NCBI GenBank assembly: GCA_041576815.1
Contig: JBFGKE010000005.1
Coordinates: 62,001-126,000 of the forward strand
Length of the DNA stretch: 64,000 nt
Origin: SG8-38 sp041576815
Lineage (GTDB): Bacteria > Myxococcota_A > Polyangia > Polyangiales > Houyiibacteriaceae
Direction of reading: 5' to 3'
The notes under the pieces were generated by a model. That model did no database searches and was not told where the DNA came from. It was given only the letters and a program-made list of their open reading frames with translations. Position numbers and translations under genes: made by a program. Of this stretch, positions 44,901-52,011 are shown piece after piece (positions within the stretch are counted from its first letter, which is position 1; each line of letters opens with the position of its first letter).

Positions 44901-46255
44901 GCGGCGGCGATGACCCGTTCGGCTGGCCGCTGGCGCTGTCGGCCCTGGCCATGAAGAACCTCGGTGGCAACGACGGGATGGAGTGTTCGGACGAAGACAA
45001 TATCAACGGCGAATGTTTCGAGCCGTGCGACACCGAGACCGAGGCCATTTTGAATCCGGCGAGTTGCAATCTGCCGAACTTCGATCCTGATCTCGGCGTA
45101 GGGGGCGGCCTCTACGAGACCGTTGGTGATTGCCTGGGATGCGACTTTGAAGGGACGGGTTATTTCCAGGATTCGATCAACCCGGGTCTCGACCTCGAGC
45201 CGGCGGATCCGTTGCTGCCCGAGTACCTGGCGGAGTGGGCCAACAACCTGCCAGCCGGTGAGGCGAATCCGCTCATCGACGAGCTGGCGTTCGCGCCCAA
45301 CACAATTAGCCCGACCCCGGTGCCGGAATATGGCGAGATTCTGTTTGGCGCCGACCTGCATTGCGGCGTGTTCGATCCGGATCCACCCCCTTTGGGCTTT
45401 GGTATGGGGCCCCCGAGCTGGGGCTGGGGCGCGGTGGACGAAAACGGAGATCCCATCGTGTCGCTGTCTGGCGCGAGCCTCTGTCCCAACAGCCAGACAG
45501 GTGTGCCGACCAACATGCAGTTGGGCGACGGACCCTACGTGCCTGGCAGCCTCGTTGCACCGCCGAACGGAACCAACGGCACCGGGCCGCGGTTCGCCAA
45601 CCGCGTCGCCAGGAACGGTGCCGCAAAGGTACCGCAGCTGCGGAACGTCGAGCTCACGGGCCCGTACTTCCATACGGGCAGCTATCTGACGCTGCGTCAG
45701 GTGGTCGACTTCTACGTCCGTGGCGGGGATTTCCCGCTGACGAATGCGGAGGATCGGGATCCGAACCTCACGGATCTCGATGCGCAGGCATTCAGCTTCG
45801 GGTCGACCGAGGATCTCGCTCCACTGTTCCTGGATGGCATTCCGGATGTCTTGAGCCGATATGATCTCTACCCGGATAACGACCCTCCGGGTTGCGCTCA
45901 GGATCCGCCCAACTGCACGCCGGAACCTTTCGTAGGCAGTCGGGAGGACGCGCTGGAAGACGCGAAGAACGCCATCGTCGCGTTCCTGCTCGCCTTGACG
46001 GACGAGCGGGCGGCGCATCGGTCCGCGCCCTTCGACCAGCCCGAGATCTTCGTCCCCATCGACGGCGCAGCGCCGGCGAACACCGGCGGGCGGGCGGAGC
46101 TTGAGGCGTTGTCGGGTGGCCCGTGCGCGGTGCCTGGGCCGAATCCAGGCCCGGTCTGCTTCGAGCAGATCCCGGCGACCGGCAGGACCGGTCAGGCAGC
46201 ACGGCTGGAGCCGTTCCTCGACGCCGATCACTTCGCGCGAAACCCGGGTTTTTAG
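41927..46255 (+). CDS. Very large cytochrome c peroxidase/MauG-like dihaem protein
   Basis: A 1442-residue exported protein. A signal peptide (RTLLQVGLAAALGFVAAPGFA) is followed by an acidic region. The peroxidase-like section starts near residue 305, with LGKALFWDMQIGSDVVQACG around haem motif C330-H334, NQLNP, NTPTFHAA and NFWDGRARHDFNGGSVFG. A second haem motif, CMLCH, is at 863-867. The end has PQLRNVELTGPYFHTGSYLTLRQVV as in peroxidases. Typical family members are 300-500 residues, so this one carries large insertions. The ATG at 41927 has GGAGG at 5-bp spacing; an upstream in-frame start lacks this. It likely reduces peroxide or oxidises a partner in the periplasm. Confidence 0.82.
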   Translation: MARASAQRSLLRTLLQVGLAAALGFVAAPGFADPGETITNPEVIPELPIEVETEVGPAGSLKIAPLWKETIELLEDPHAYVCQADDPATLQDDESVLCEATTERRPFFTWEGPGDPGTGLEVDAMPPLRVFHACHNVLTGQPLRMRPDEEIDWNQPGYLFDTDEVVAVTDPSETGGNVSNIPIELRSPIGALVSCVLDDEGNVRAGEQPFQPGDPCQDAEPGTLVVSNPSRRALRNVLGYSSLVCTGPGPNNGCDDPRIPPHGTEIAEPACNADRLLIEEDEETGEVVVVDELEQPVNETHFMRNRLAAEILGKALFWDMQIGSDVVQACGSCHFHVGADDRTRNQLNPNTNGGDLDLEVLSVAGSPTTNVEVVASDFPFHMRNPDVRGDGTQVATSDADDVMSSMGISEFRQFDDVLVNNNTAFGPPTMGVRPLSPDVGTLHPDPIAIMDGVRRIEPRNTPTFHAAAFNFDNFWDGRARHDFNGGSVFGPADPFFHVYVSCGIDSSNTRPRQLRELAAPLEAEFEPGPRPLCDWTEDGGNYLGVDEGEEPVPVRIRFSSLASQAVGPPLSDFEMAFGFIDPDVQGGRNWQKIGKKLLQGAVTPNDNPNQRRVTPLAKQLVAIDDSRLGPWSNQGGTQCIALGRPTAIGKPGLCTTYRELIRAAFRRELWNHNTADGHFAGTPVPMNNDCAPGEQIHELGIQATCDPFDGYVIDVDEVDAFNGNDTDEFRLEEANFALFFGLSVQAYEQLTIPDHTPWDQFNDLYPLLGNGVAQPGEQGTLHPSQVRPGVLPGGGDLDTSVLDLDLDGDGMTDIDGDDVLFGFDLFAGGNLTAALPTTSHRNPPTDQFPQGAGSNPFLRTARCMLCHLGPEQSDHTNNVNAGLLQSGTEQEFPFPQGVAEPTGVLRLVTGFSLAEELEENAQDGVEVENRNFNIFGDDLSIPPGCVPEPGFPNGTNCQAPVNAQTAQASANAFQDNGIYNIGLRPTEDDLLRGGDDPFGWPLALSALAMKNLGGNDGMECSDEDNINGECFEPCDTETEAILNPASCNLPNFDPDLGVGGGLYETVGDCLGCDFEGTGYFQDSINPGLDLEPADPLLPEYLAEWANNLPAGEANPLIDELAFAPNTISPTPVPEYGEILFGADLHCGVFDPDPPPLGFGMGPPSWGWGAVDENGDPIVSLSGASLCPNSQTGVPTNMQLGDGPYVPGSLVAPPNGTNGTGPRFANRVARNGAAKVPQLRNVELTGPYFHTGSYLTLRQVVDFYVRGGDFPLTNAEDRDPNLTDLDAQAFSFGSTEDLAPLFLDGIPDVLSRYDLYPDNDPPGCAQDPPNCTPEPFVGSREDALEDAKNAIVAFLLALTDERAAHRSAPFDQPEIFVPIDGAAPANTGGRAELEALSGGPCAVPGPNPGPVCFEQIPATGRTGQAARLEPFLDADHFARNPGF

Positions 46256-46275
46256 GCAGGCCGGTTGTAACAGTG

Positions 46276-46300
46276 AGCCCCTCCCAATCTGGGAGGGGCT
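46276..46300 (+). terminator. Hairpin terminator after the peroxidase-like gene
   Basis: A perfect 10-bp inverted repeat, AGCCCCTCCC and GGGAGGGGCT, separated by AATCT, begins 21 bp after the stop codon and is followed by GAGTTTCCTT. The T run is short, so termination may be partial. Confidence 0.75.
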
Positions 46301-46355
46301 GAGTTTCCTTCACACAGAAAACGACACGCCGCAAAATGCTGGCAACATCTGACTG

Positions 46356-46886
46356 ATGCGCGACGGGAGAGACATTTGCAAAGCCCTGGCGGGCTTTCTG
46401 TTGGGCGTGGCGCTCACCGGATGCGGGTCATGCAGTGACAAGACTGGTGGCGCAGCCGTGGAACCTGATTCGACCCAACCGAATCCGACCGCGCCCGCGA
46501 TCGCCGCAATCAAGGTCTACTTCAAACAGGACCCCCGATTGACGCGTGGTCGGCAGATGGGGGACCGCTGGCTGGCACCACCGACCTTCATGACCACGCG
46601 TTACCCTGGAAGGCAGCTAACGGTGGACGCAAAGGCGACTGGGGTGAACGACCAGGGCAAGCTCCTGGTCCGGCGTCTCGAGGCTGAGTGGCTGCCCGGG
46701 GATCCCGACCACGTGGTGGTGTCGCCGTCGAAAGGCAGCGAGGTGACCATTACCATTCAAAGTCCGGGCGAGAGCGAGCTGCAAGTCACGCGTGGCGAGC
46801 TCTCTGAAACCTTCACACTTCGGGCTACCTATGACGAGAAGAACGATCTCACGCAGCTCGTGATTTCGCGAGATGTGGCCGGCTAG
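46356..46886 (+). CDS. Small lipoprotein of the cytochrome locus
   Basis: A 176-residue protein with a lipoprotein signal (AGFLLGVALTGC). The mature part is largely beta in appearance, with VTITIQSPGESELQVTRGEL, reminiscent of an Ig-like or Big-type fold, but no family is recognised. The following cytochrome gene overlaps its end by 14 bp, so the two are coupled. Confidence 0.7.
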   Translation: MRDGRDICKALAGFLLGVALTGCGSCSDKTGGAAVEPDSTQPNPTAPAIAAIKVYFKQDPRLTRGRQMGDRWLAPPTFMTTRYPGRQLTVDAKATGVNDQGKLLVRRLEAEWLPGDPDHVVVSPSKGSEVTITIQSPGESELQVTRGELSETFTLRATYDEKNDLTQLVISRDVAG

Positions 46887-47865
46887 CGTGGCCCCCTCGT
46901 CCCCGCAGCGCGGCCGAGCGCTTGGCGTCCAGCCAGCGCCCCCCACGGTCTGGGTCTTGCTATGGCTGTTGTCATGCACAGGCAACGTCGGCGACCATGA
47001 CGTGCGGCCGGGGCCGCCCGGCGATCCCGATGCGGGCGCGTCCGGCGTGCGAGACATGGCTGGGATGGGTCTTCCCTGCGACGTGACCAACCTGCTCAAC
47101 TCGCGTTGCACGGCGTGCCATTCGAACCCCCCGAGGGCGGGCGCGCCGATGCCAATGCTCACGCGCGCAGACCTAGTGGCGCCCACGCCGACGAACGCGC
47201 TCGTGCGAGTCATCGACGAGGCGGCGGTCCGAATGAGCGCGGGGACGATGCCGCCACCGCCCCTGCCACCCGCCGAGCAAGAGGAGATATCGGCGGTGCA
47301 GAGCTGGATCGAGGCTGGGCTTCCGTCCGCCGAGTGCGGTCCCTCTGATCCGAACTTCGTCGAACCAGGCCCCGTGGCGTTCGAGGGCAGCGGTGTCGAA
47401 GTGTTTCTTGCTGTTTGTGCCGCGTGCCACGGGAGCACAGGGGAGGGAACAGAAAGGGGCTACGAGCTGCGACACCCGGCGAGAGGCTACGCGACCTTCG
47501 TGGTACGCACGGGTCGGCCTGGCCTCGAGTTTCCGACGTCGAAGATGAACGCGTACGACGCATCGCTCCTGAGCGAGCGGCAACTCGAGGAAATCTGGGA
47601 CTTCCTCTCGGAGATGCCTCAACCGACCACCGGCGAAGCGCTGTATCTCGACTATTGCGCCAACTGCCACGGCAAGAATGCAGCAGGAGGCGTGGTCGAC
47701 GAAGATCTCGACGAAGAGACGTTTTCGAACATCCTCGAAAACGTCCGGGAGGGTAACGGCGACAATGATTATGCGGCCCGTGACATGTACATGCCCAGCA
47801 GAACGAGCGCCGAGCTTTCCGATGCCGAGCTACGGTTGATCGCCGACTACCTGGGCGCGCCGTGA
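46873..47865 (+). CDS. Three-haem c-type cytochrome lipoprotein
   Basis: A 330-residue lipoprotein (WVLLWLLSC, Cys35). Haem motifs are CTACH (79-83), CAACH (182-186) and CANCH (262-266). Residues 174-330 match the C-terminal 157 residues of the lipoprotein at 37.1 kb without a net length change (GVEVFLAVCAACHGSTGEG, YATFVVRTGRPG, PTTGEALYLDYCANCHG, DMYMP). An in-frame GTG at 46888 just after the upstream stop is an alternative start. It probably passes electrons to or from the large peroxidase-like protein; this is inferred from context. Confidence 0.85.
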   Translation: MWPASVAPSSPQRGRALGVQPAPPTVWVLLWLLSCTGNVGDHDVRPGPPGDPDAGASGVRDMAGMGLPCDVTNLLNSRCTACHSNPPRAGAPMPMLTRADLVAPTPTNALVRVIDEAAVRMSAGTMPPPPLPPAEQEEISAVQSWIEAGLPSAECGPSDPNFVEPGPVAFEGSGVEVFLAVCAACHGSTGEGTERGYELRHPARGYATFVVRTGRPGLEFPTSKMNAYDASLLSERQLEEIWDFLSEMPQPTTGEALYLDYCANCHGKNAAGGVVDEDLDEETFSNILENVREGNGDNDYAARDMYMPSRTSAELSDAELRLIADYLGAP

Positions 47866-47889
47866 GTTGAAAGTGTCGATCTCACTCAG

Positions 47890-47962
<73 letters not shown>

Positions 47963-48024
47963 ATTCGACGCGGCGAAGCTGGTAGCGTGACGCTGTCGGG
48001 AAGTCAATTCGGCGCAGCCGCAGC

Positions 48025-49101
48025 TCAATGCCGTTGCTCGAAAACCCGAGCGCTGGGATTGGCGGCGGGGACCGATGCGGCGACGGGCTCGACCGCCGAG
48101 TCCTGGATGGGAAGCACGGGACGATCGGCTGCGGACACCGAAACCGGCCTCGGGGGAACGACCCCGCTGTAGGGAAGCCCGCAGAGCGACTCTCGCTCCG
48201 GGCCCGGCTCTTCTCCGCGGGCAGGCCAGAGCGAGAGGCGCACCCAGCTCAAGGTAGCGGGAACGATCAGCGCCAGCTTGACGAACCACGGCACGACGAC
48301 TCGACCGAGCATCGCGTTGCCTTCGTATCGGCGGCGCAGCCTTCGACCGATGGCGCGATAGAGGCGACTCGCCACCAGGACCGCCCATCGTGGGCGCGGA
48401 GACAGATAGCGCATGCCTGCGTCGCCGCTCCGGTAGTAGCGCTCGGCCACGCCGATCAGGTCGTTGACGACCACGCTGACCGCCTCGGGATCGGCTTCGC
48501 CCTGGACGAGCTGCTCTGGCGTCGCGCCATAGGCCGCAAGCCGGTCGGCGGGCAGATAGACGCGCTCCGCGGCAGCATCCTCGCGAACGTCGCGACATAT
48601 GTTGGTCATCTGCATCGCGATGCCCAAGTCTACCGCGTGGCGCCATGCGCGGGCGTCGCGAACGCCCAGCACGGAGCACATCATGACGCCGACCGTGCCC
48701 GCGGCGCGATAGCAGTAGCGAACGAGATCGCGGTCCGTCTGCAGCCGCACCGTGCTCGTGTCTGAGGTCATCCCGATCAACAGCTCGCGGACGATCCGGA
48801 AGTCGATGCCGCACTCGATACACAGCTCGCGAAACCAGAGGTAGCCCTCGGGCCAGAGCCCTTCACCGTTCGGCTCGGCGGCAATCGCAGCCTGAAGGCT
48901 CTCTAGATCCCGCCTGGCGTCGGCCGTCACCCAGTCCCCGTCCGCGAGGTCGTCGACCGCGCGACAAAACGCGTAGAGCGCTGCGACCCGCCGCCGCTGG
49001 GAGCGGTTCAAGAAGGCCGAGGCCCACCGGAAAGAACGGGCGTGGAAGGCGAGCGCCTGCCAGTGGGCGATCTCGCGCGCTCGATTGGTCGGGCCGCTCA
49101 T
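48025..49101 (-). CDS. crtB: Phytoene/squalene synthase family protein
   Basis: A 358-residue head-to-head prenyl synthase condensing two GGPP to phytoene. Both aspartate-rich sites are visible: FCRAVDDLAD near residue 50 and NICRDVREDAAAERVYLP near residue 165, plus YCYRAAGTVGVMM. A Pro/Ser-rich C-terminal tail of about 50 residues is unusual. It is the last gene of a crtY-crtI-crtB operon, and its start overlaps the crtI stop by 4 bp. No GGPP synthase gene is in the window. Confidence 0.9.
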   Translation of the reverse strand: MSGPTNRAREIAHWQALAFHARSFRWASAFLNRSQRRRVAALYAFCRAVDDLADGDWVTADARRDLESLQAAIAAEPNGEGLWPEGYLWFRELCIECGIDFRIVRELLIGMTSDTSTVRLQTDRDLVRYCYRAAGTVGVMMCSVLGVRDARAWRHAVDLGIAMQMTNICRDVREDAAAERVYLPADRLAAYGATPEQLVQGEADPEAVSVVVNDLIGVAERYYRSGDAGMRYLSPRPRWAVLVASRLYRAIGRRLRRRYEGNAMLGRVVVPWFVKLALIVPATLSWVRLSLWPARGEEPGPERESLCGLPYSGVVPPRPVSVSAADRPVLPIQDSAVEPVAASVPAANPSARVFEQRH

Positions 49102-50618
49102 GCCGTCACCGCCTCTGGGAGCGAAATGGCGCGTCGCAGCGTCTGGGGTCGCGGCACGACGCGCTCGAGCACCTTGGCAGACGACAGCACCCCGGGCAGC
49201 CCCGCACCTGGATGCACGCCCGCCCCGACGAAGTAGAGGCCATCGACGTCTTCCGATCGGTTGTGAAAACGAAAGTACGCCGACTGCCGAAGCGTGGGCT
49301 CGAGCCCGAAGGCTGCGCCGCGGTACGATCGAAGCTCGCTTTCGAAGTATCGCGGATCGACGTGGAAGCTCGTCGCGAGGTTGTCGCGAAGGCCGGGCAG
49401 GTGCTCGGCGTCGAGCGCATCGAGGATCCGATCCATGTAGCGCGGTCCCTCGGACGACCAGTCGATGCCGCTTTGCTGATTCGGAACCGGCGAGAGCACG
49501 TAGAAGCTCTCGCCGCCCGGAGGTGCAAGCGCCGGATCGGTTCGCGTGGGCGCGTGGAGATACAGCGAGAAATCGTCGGCGAGCTTCTTGCGGTCGAAGA
49601 TGTCCGTCAGGAGCTCGCGGTATCTCGGGCCGAGCAGAATCGAATGGTGGGCGAGATCAGGATAGGTCTCGTTCGTGCCGAAGTATCCCACGAAGAGGCT
49701 CATCGAGTACCGCCTTTTCGCGATGGCGGAATCGGAATGCTTTCGGCGCGCAGAAGGGTCGATCAGGCTGGTGTATACGGTCGCGGGATCGGCGTTCGAC
49801 ACGATGACCTGGGACGGGAGGAACGTGTCGTCGGCGAGAAGCACACCCGCCGCGCGGCCATGCCGAATTTCGATGCGCTCAACCGGGGCGTTGAGCCGAA
49901 CCTCGACCCCGACGTCTTCGAGGAGCTGGGTCAGCCCTCGCACGATCGCGGCCGTACCCCCCATCGCGAAGTGAATTCCCCATTTTCGCTCGAGCCAATG
50001 GATCAAGAGATAGATGCCTGGGGCGCGAAACGGGTTTCCTCCGATCAAGAGCGGCTGAAAGGTGAAGACCTGCCTGAGGGAATCGTCCTTGATGTAGTGG
50101 GCAACGAGCCCGTAGAGGCTCTTGTAGGCGCGAAGCCTGACCAGGTCCGGAACGATTCGAAGCATGTCACCAAAGCGGGAGAAGTCCGCGTCGACGAGCT
50201 GCGTGTAGCCTACGTCGAAAATGCGCTGCGAGTGCTCGACCAGCCTCTTGTAGCCATCGACGTCGGCCGGGTTGAACTTCTCGATTTCGGCGAAGAGACG
50301 CTCGTCATCGCCGACGTAGTCGAAGTGGCGACGATCGGGAAACGCGACTCGATAGAACGGTTCGACCGGAACGAGCTCGAAGTAGTCCGCCCGGTCCTTG
50401 CCGAAGAGATCGAACAGCTCGTCGAAGAGGTAGGGCGCGGTGATGACTGTCGGTCCCGCATCGAAGTGAAAACCGTCTCGTTGAAACGACCGAGCGCGCC
50501 CGCCAGGTTGATCGCCGGCTTCGACGACGGTTACGGCATGTCCCATCGCCCGCAGGCGGAGGGCCGCAGCGAGGCCACCGAAACCGGCGCCGATCACGAC
50601 CGCGCGTTCGCTCGTCAC
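49098..50618 (-). CDS. crtI: Phytoene desaturase
   Basis: A 506-residue FAD-dependent carotenoid desaturase. The N-terminal dinucleotide-binding fold is VVIGAGFGGLAAALRLRAMG ending in VVEAGDQPGGRARS, and the C-terminal CrtI signature is YFVGAGVHPGAGLPGVLSSAK. It converts phytoene towards lycopene. Both ends overlap neighbouring carotenoid genes by 4 bp, giving a tightly coupled operon. The number of desaturation steps cannot be read. Confidence 0.93.
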   Translation of the reverse strand: MTSERAVVIGAGFGGLAAALRLRAMGHAVTVVEAGDQPGGRARSFQRDGFHFDAGPTVITAPYLFDELFDLFGKDRADYFELVPVEPFYRVAFPDRRHFDYVGDDERLFAEIEKFNPADVDGYKRLVEHSQRIFDVGYTQLVDADFSRFGDMLRIVPDLVRLRAYKSLYGLVAHYIKDDSLRQVFTFQPLLIGGNPFRAPGIYLLIHWLERKWGIHFAMGGTAAIVRGLTQLLEDVGVEVRLNAPVERIEIRHGRAAGVLLADDTFLPSQVIVSNADPATVYTSLIDPSARRKHSDSAIAKRRYSMSLFVGYFGTNETYPDLAHHSILLGPRYRELLTDIFDRKKLADDFSLYLHAPTRTDPALAPPGGESFYVLSPVPNQQSGIDWSSEGPRYMDRILDALDAEHLPGLRDNLATSFHVDPRYFESELRSYRGAAFGLEPTLRQSAYFRFHNRSEDVDGLYFVGAGVHPGAGLPGVLSSAKVLERVVPRPQTLRRAISLPEAVTA

Positions 50619-51844
50619 GAGACCCCCGATTGCATGAGGGAGCGCGCGAGTGGCGCAACGCCGGCTGAAAACCCAGTCCGCACGAGATGCCAGCGGATGA
50701 ACGCCGGGAGGCTACGAAAGAGGCGCGTCATGACCACGCCCAGATCCGTCACCTCGAGCGTCCCAGTGAGAAAGCCCGACCACGCCTCGCGGGGAAGCTC
50801 GAAGAAGCAATGGAAGAAGCGTTGAATCTCCTCGGTGTCCATGCCGACGAGGGTTTCTAGCCCAAACCCGTAGAGCTCCCAAAGGGCTCGCTGAGAGCCC
50901 GGCCACAGCGTCAGATTGCCGGATTCGAGCGCGCGTTTTCGGCCACCCGCATCGAGCCCCGCGACGATGGCCTCGGCGACCGGCCCTGCTTTTCGAAAGA
51001 CGTGCGCCATCGAGTAGCCCGAGGCCGGGTGAACCATCGCGCCGGCGACACCGAAGGGGACGACCTGTTGGCGCACGGTCGGAAGCCCGAGCCCCATCGG
51101 AATCGTGCACCGCTCCTCGCCGACACGCTCGCAATGCTGGAGCCCAAGGCTTGCAAGCCGTGCTTTGAGCCGCGCGTGTAGGAGGTCGAGCGACACCGCG
51201 GGACGGCGTGCGAGCGACGTTTCTTCCAAAAAGAGCCGTTCGTCCCCGAGCGGAAGCACGTACAGGAACGAGGGCGGCTCGGACGCGCGAGGCGCTGGCC
51301 GAAAGTCCATGAGCACCATGCCGTCCGGATCGAACCCGTGCGCGGGCGCGCGCAGCTCGACGCCATACGCGGTTTGAAAGGCCGGTGCGCGACCGTGCAC
51401 CCGCCGCACGAACCGGGAGCCGACGCCGGACGCATCGACGACGACGCGCGCCCTGGTGACCGCCCCGGAGCTGGCCGACACGCGCGTCTCCTCGTCGAGA
51501 TGATCGAGCTGCACCGCAGCACCCTGCACGACCTCGACCGAGCCGGCCTCGAAATCGTCCCATAGCGCGTCCTGAAGAGCCCCCGTGTCGAGCTTGACGT
51601 AGGCGCGGGCCAAGCGCTTCGACCCCAACGTCGTCTCGACCGACGCATGTTGCCAAGACCGCTCGAGGAGACCGCGCATCGCGGGCGGCAGCTCGTCGGC
51701 CCACAGGCAATAGTTCGGCTTCCATCGTGCCGTCGGCTCAGGTGCCACGAGCGCGACGGATGCGCCCCGCTGAGTCAGTGCGGCCGCGATGCTGAGCGCA
51801 GATGGACCGCTCCCGAGAACCCCTATATCGAACACGCTGCCCAT
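50615..51844 (-). CDS. crtY: Lycopene cyclase (CrtL/CrtY type)
   Basis: A 409-residue FAD/NAD(P)-binding cyclase with VFDIGVLGSGPSALSIAAAL at the N-terminus, PNYCLWADELP, VVDASGVGSRFV, the FLEETSLARRP segment and GAMVHPASGYSMAHVFRKAG typical of lycopene beta-cyclases. It forms beta-ionone rings. It is a single chain, unlike the heterodimeric CrtYc/CrtYd of Myxococcus. First gene of the operon; the ATG at 51844 lies 43 bp from the 11-bp repeat array. Confidence 0.85.
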   Translation of the reverse strand: MGSVFDIGVLGSGPSALSIAAALTQRGASVALVAPEPTARWKPNYCLWADELPPAMRGLLERSWQHASVETTLGSKRLARAYVKLDTGALQDALWDDFEAGSVEVVQGAAVQLDHLDEETRVSASSGAVTRARVVVDASGVGSRFVRRVHGRAPAFQTAYGVELRAPAHGFDPDGMVLMDFRPAPRASEPPSFLYVLPLGDERLFLEETSLARRPAVSLDLLHARLKARLASLGLQHCERVGEERCTIPMGLGLPTVRQQVVPFGVAGAMVHPASGYSMAHVFRKAGPVAEAIVAGLDAGGRKRALESGNLTLWPGSQRALWELYGFGLETLVGMDTEEIQRFFHCFFELPREAWSGFLTGTLEVTDLGVVMTRLFRSLPAFIRWHLVRTGFSAGVAPLARSLMQSGVS

Positions 51845-51886
51845 CAGTCCCGCTCCGAGGCTAACGTATGTGACCGGACGCGTCCC

Positions 51887-51919
51887 TTGACAAGACCTAG
51901 ACACGATGTAGACGAGCGA
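51887..51919 (+). promoter_or_regulatory. Candidate CarH operator: three 11-bp direct repeats
   Basis: The intergenic region between the divergent crtY and crtU-like genes holds three consecutive 11-bp units, TTGACAAGACC, TAGACACGATG and TAGACGAGCGA, starting at 51887, 51898 and 51909. They share T-N-N-A-C-(A/G) at a fixed 11-bp period. CarH-type B12 repressors are known to bind head-to-tail on 11-bp direct repeats that overlap a -35 element; the first unit here is itself a consensus TTGACA. No good -10 box is visible. CarH is encoded 2.4 kb away. Confidence 0.6.
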
Positions 51920-52011
51920 CGAGCGGCGATGCCGAACCTTTCGAACGTGTCTACCACCAAACGACTACGTACTGCGGCTGATACACACCGCACGGCAGAG
52001 AGCAGGTCCAC

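Noticed and set aside
44399..46231. 610-codon minus-strand ORF
   Set aside because: Antisense shadow of the peroxidase-like gene, which has clear haem and family motifs on the plus strand.
51930..51960. Extra GTGTCTAC box beside the crt operator considered as a second array
   Set aside because: Single box only; positions 11 bp away on either side do not fit TNNACA.
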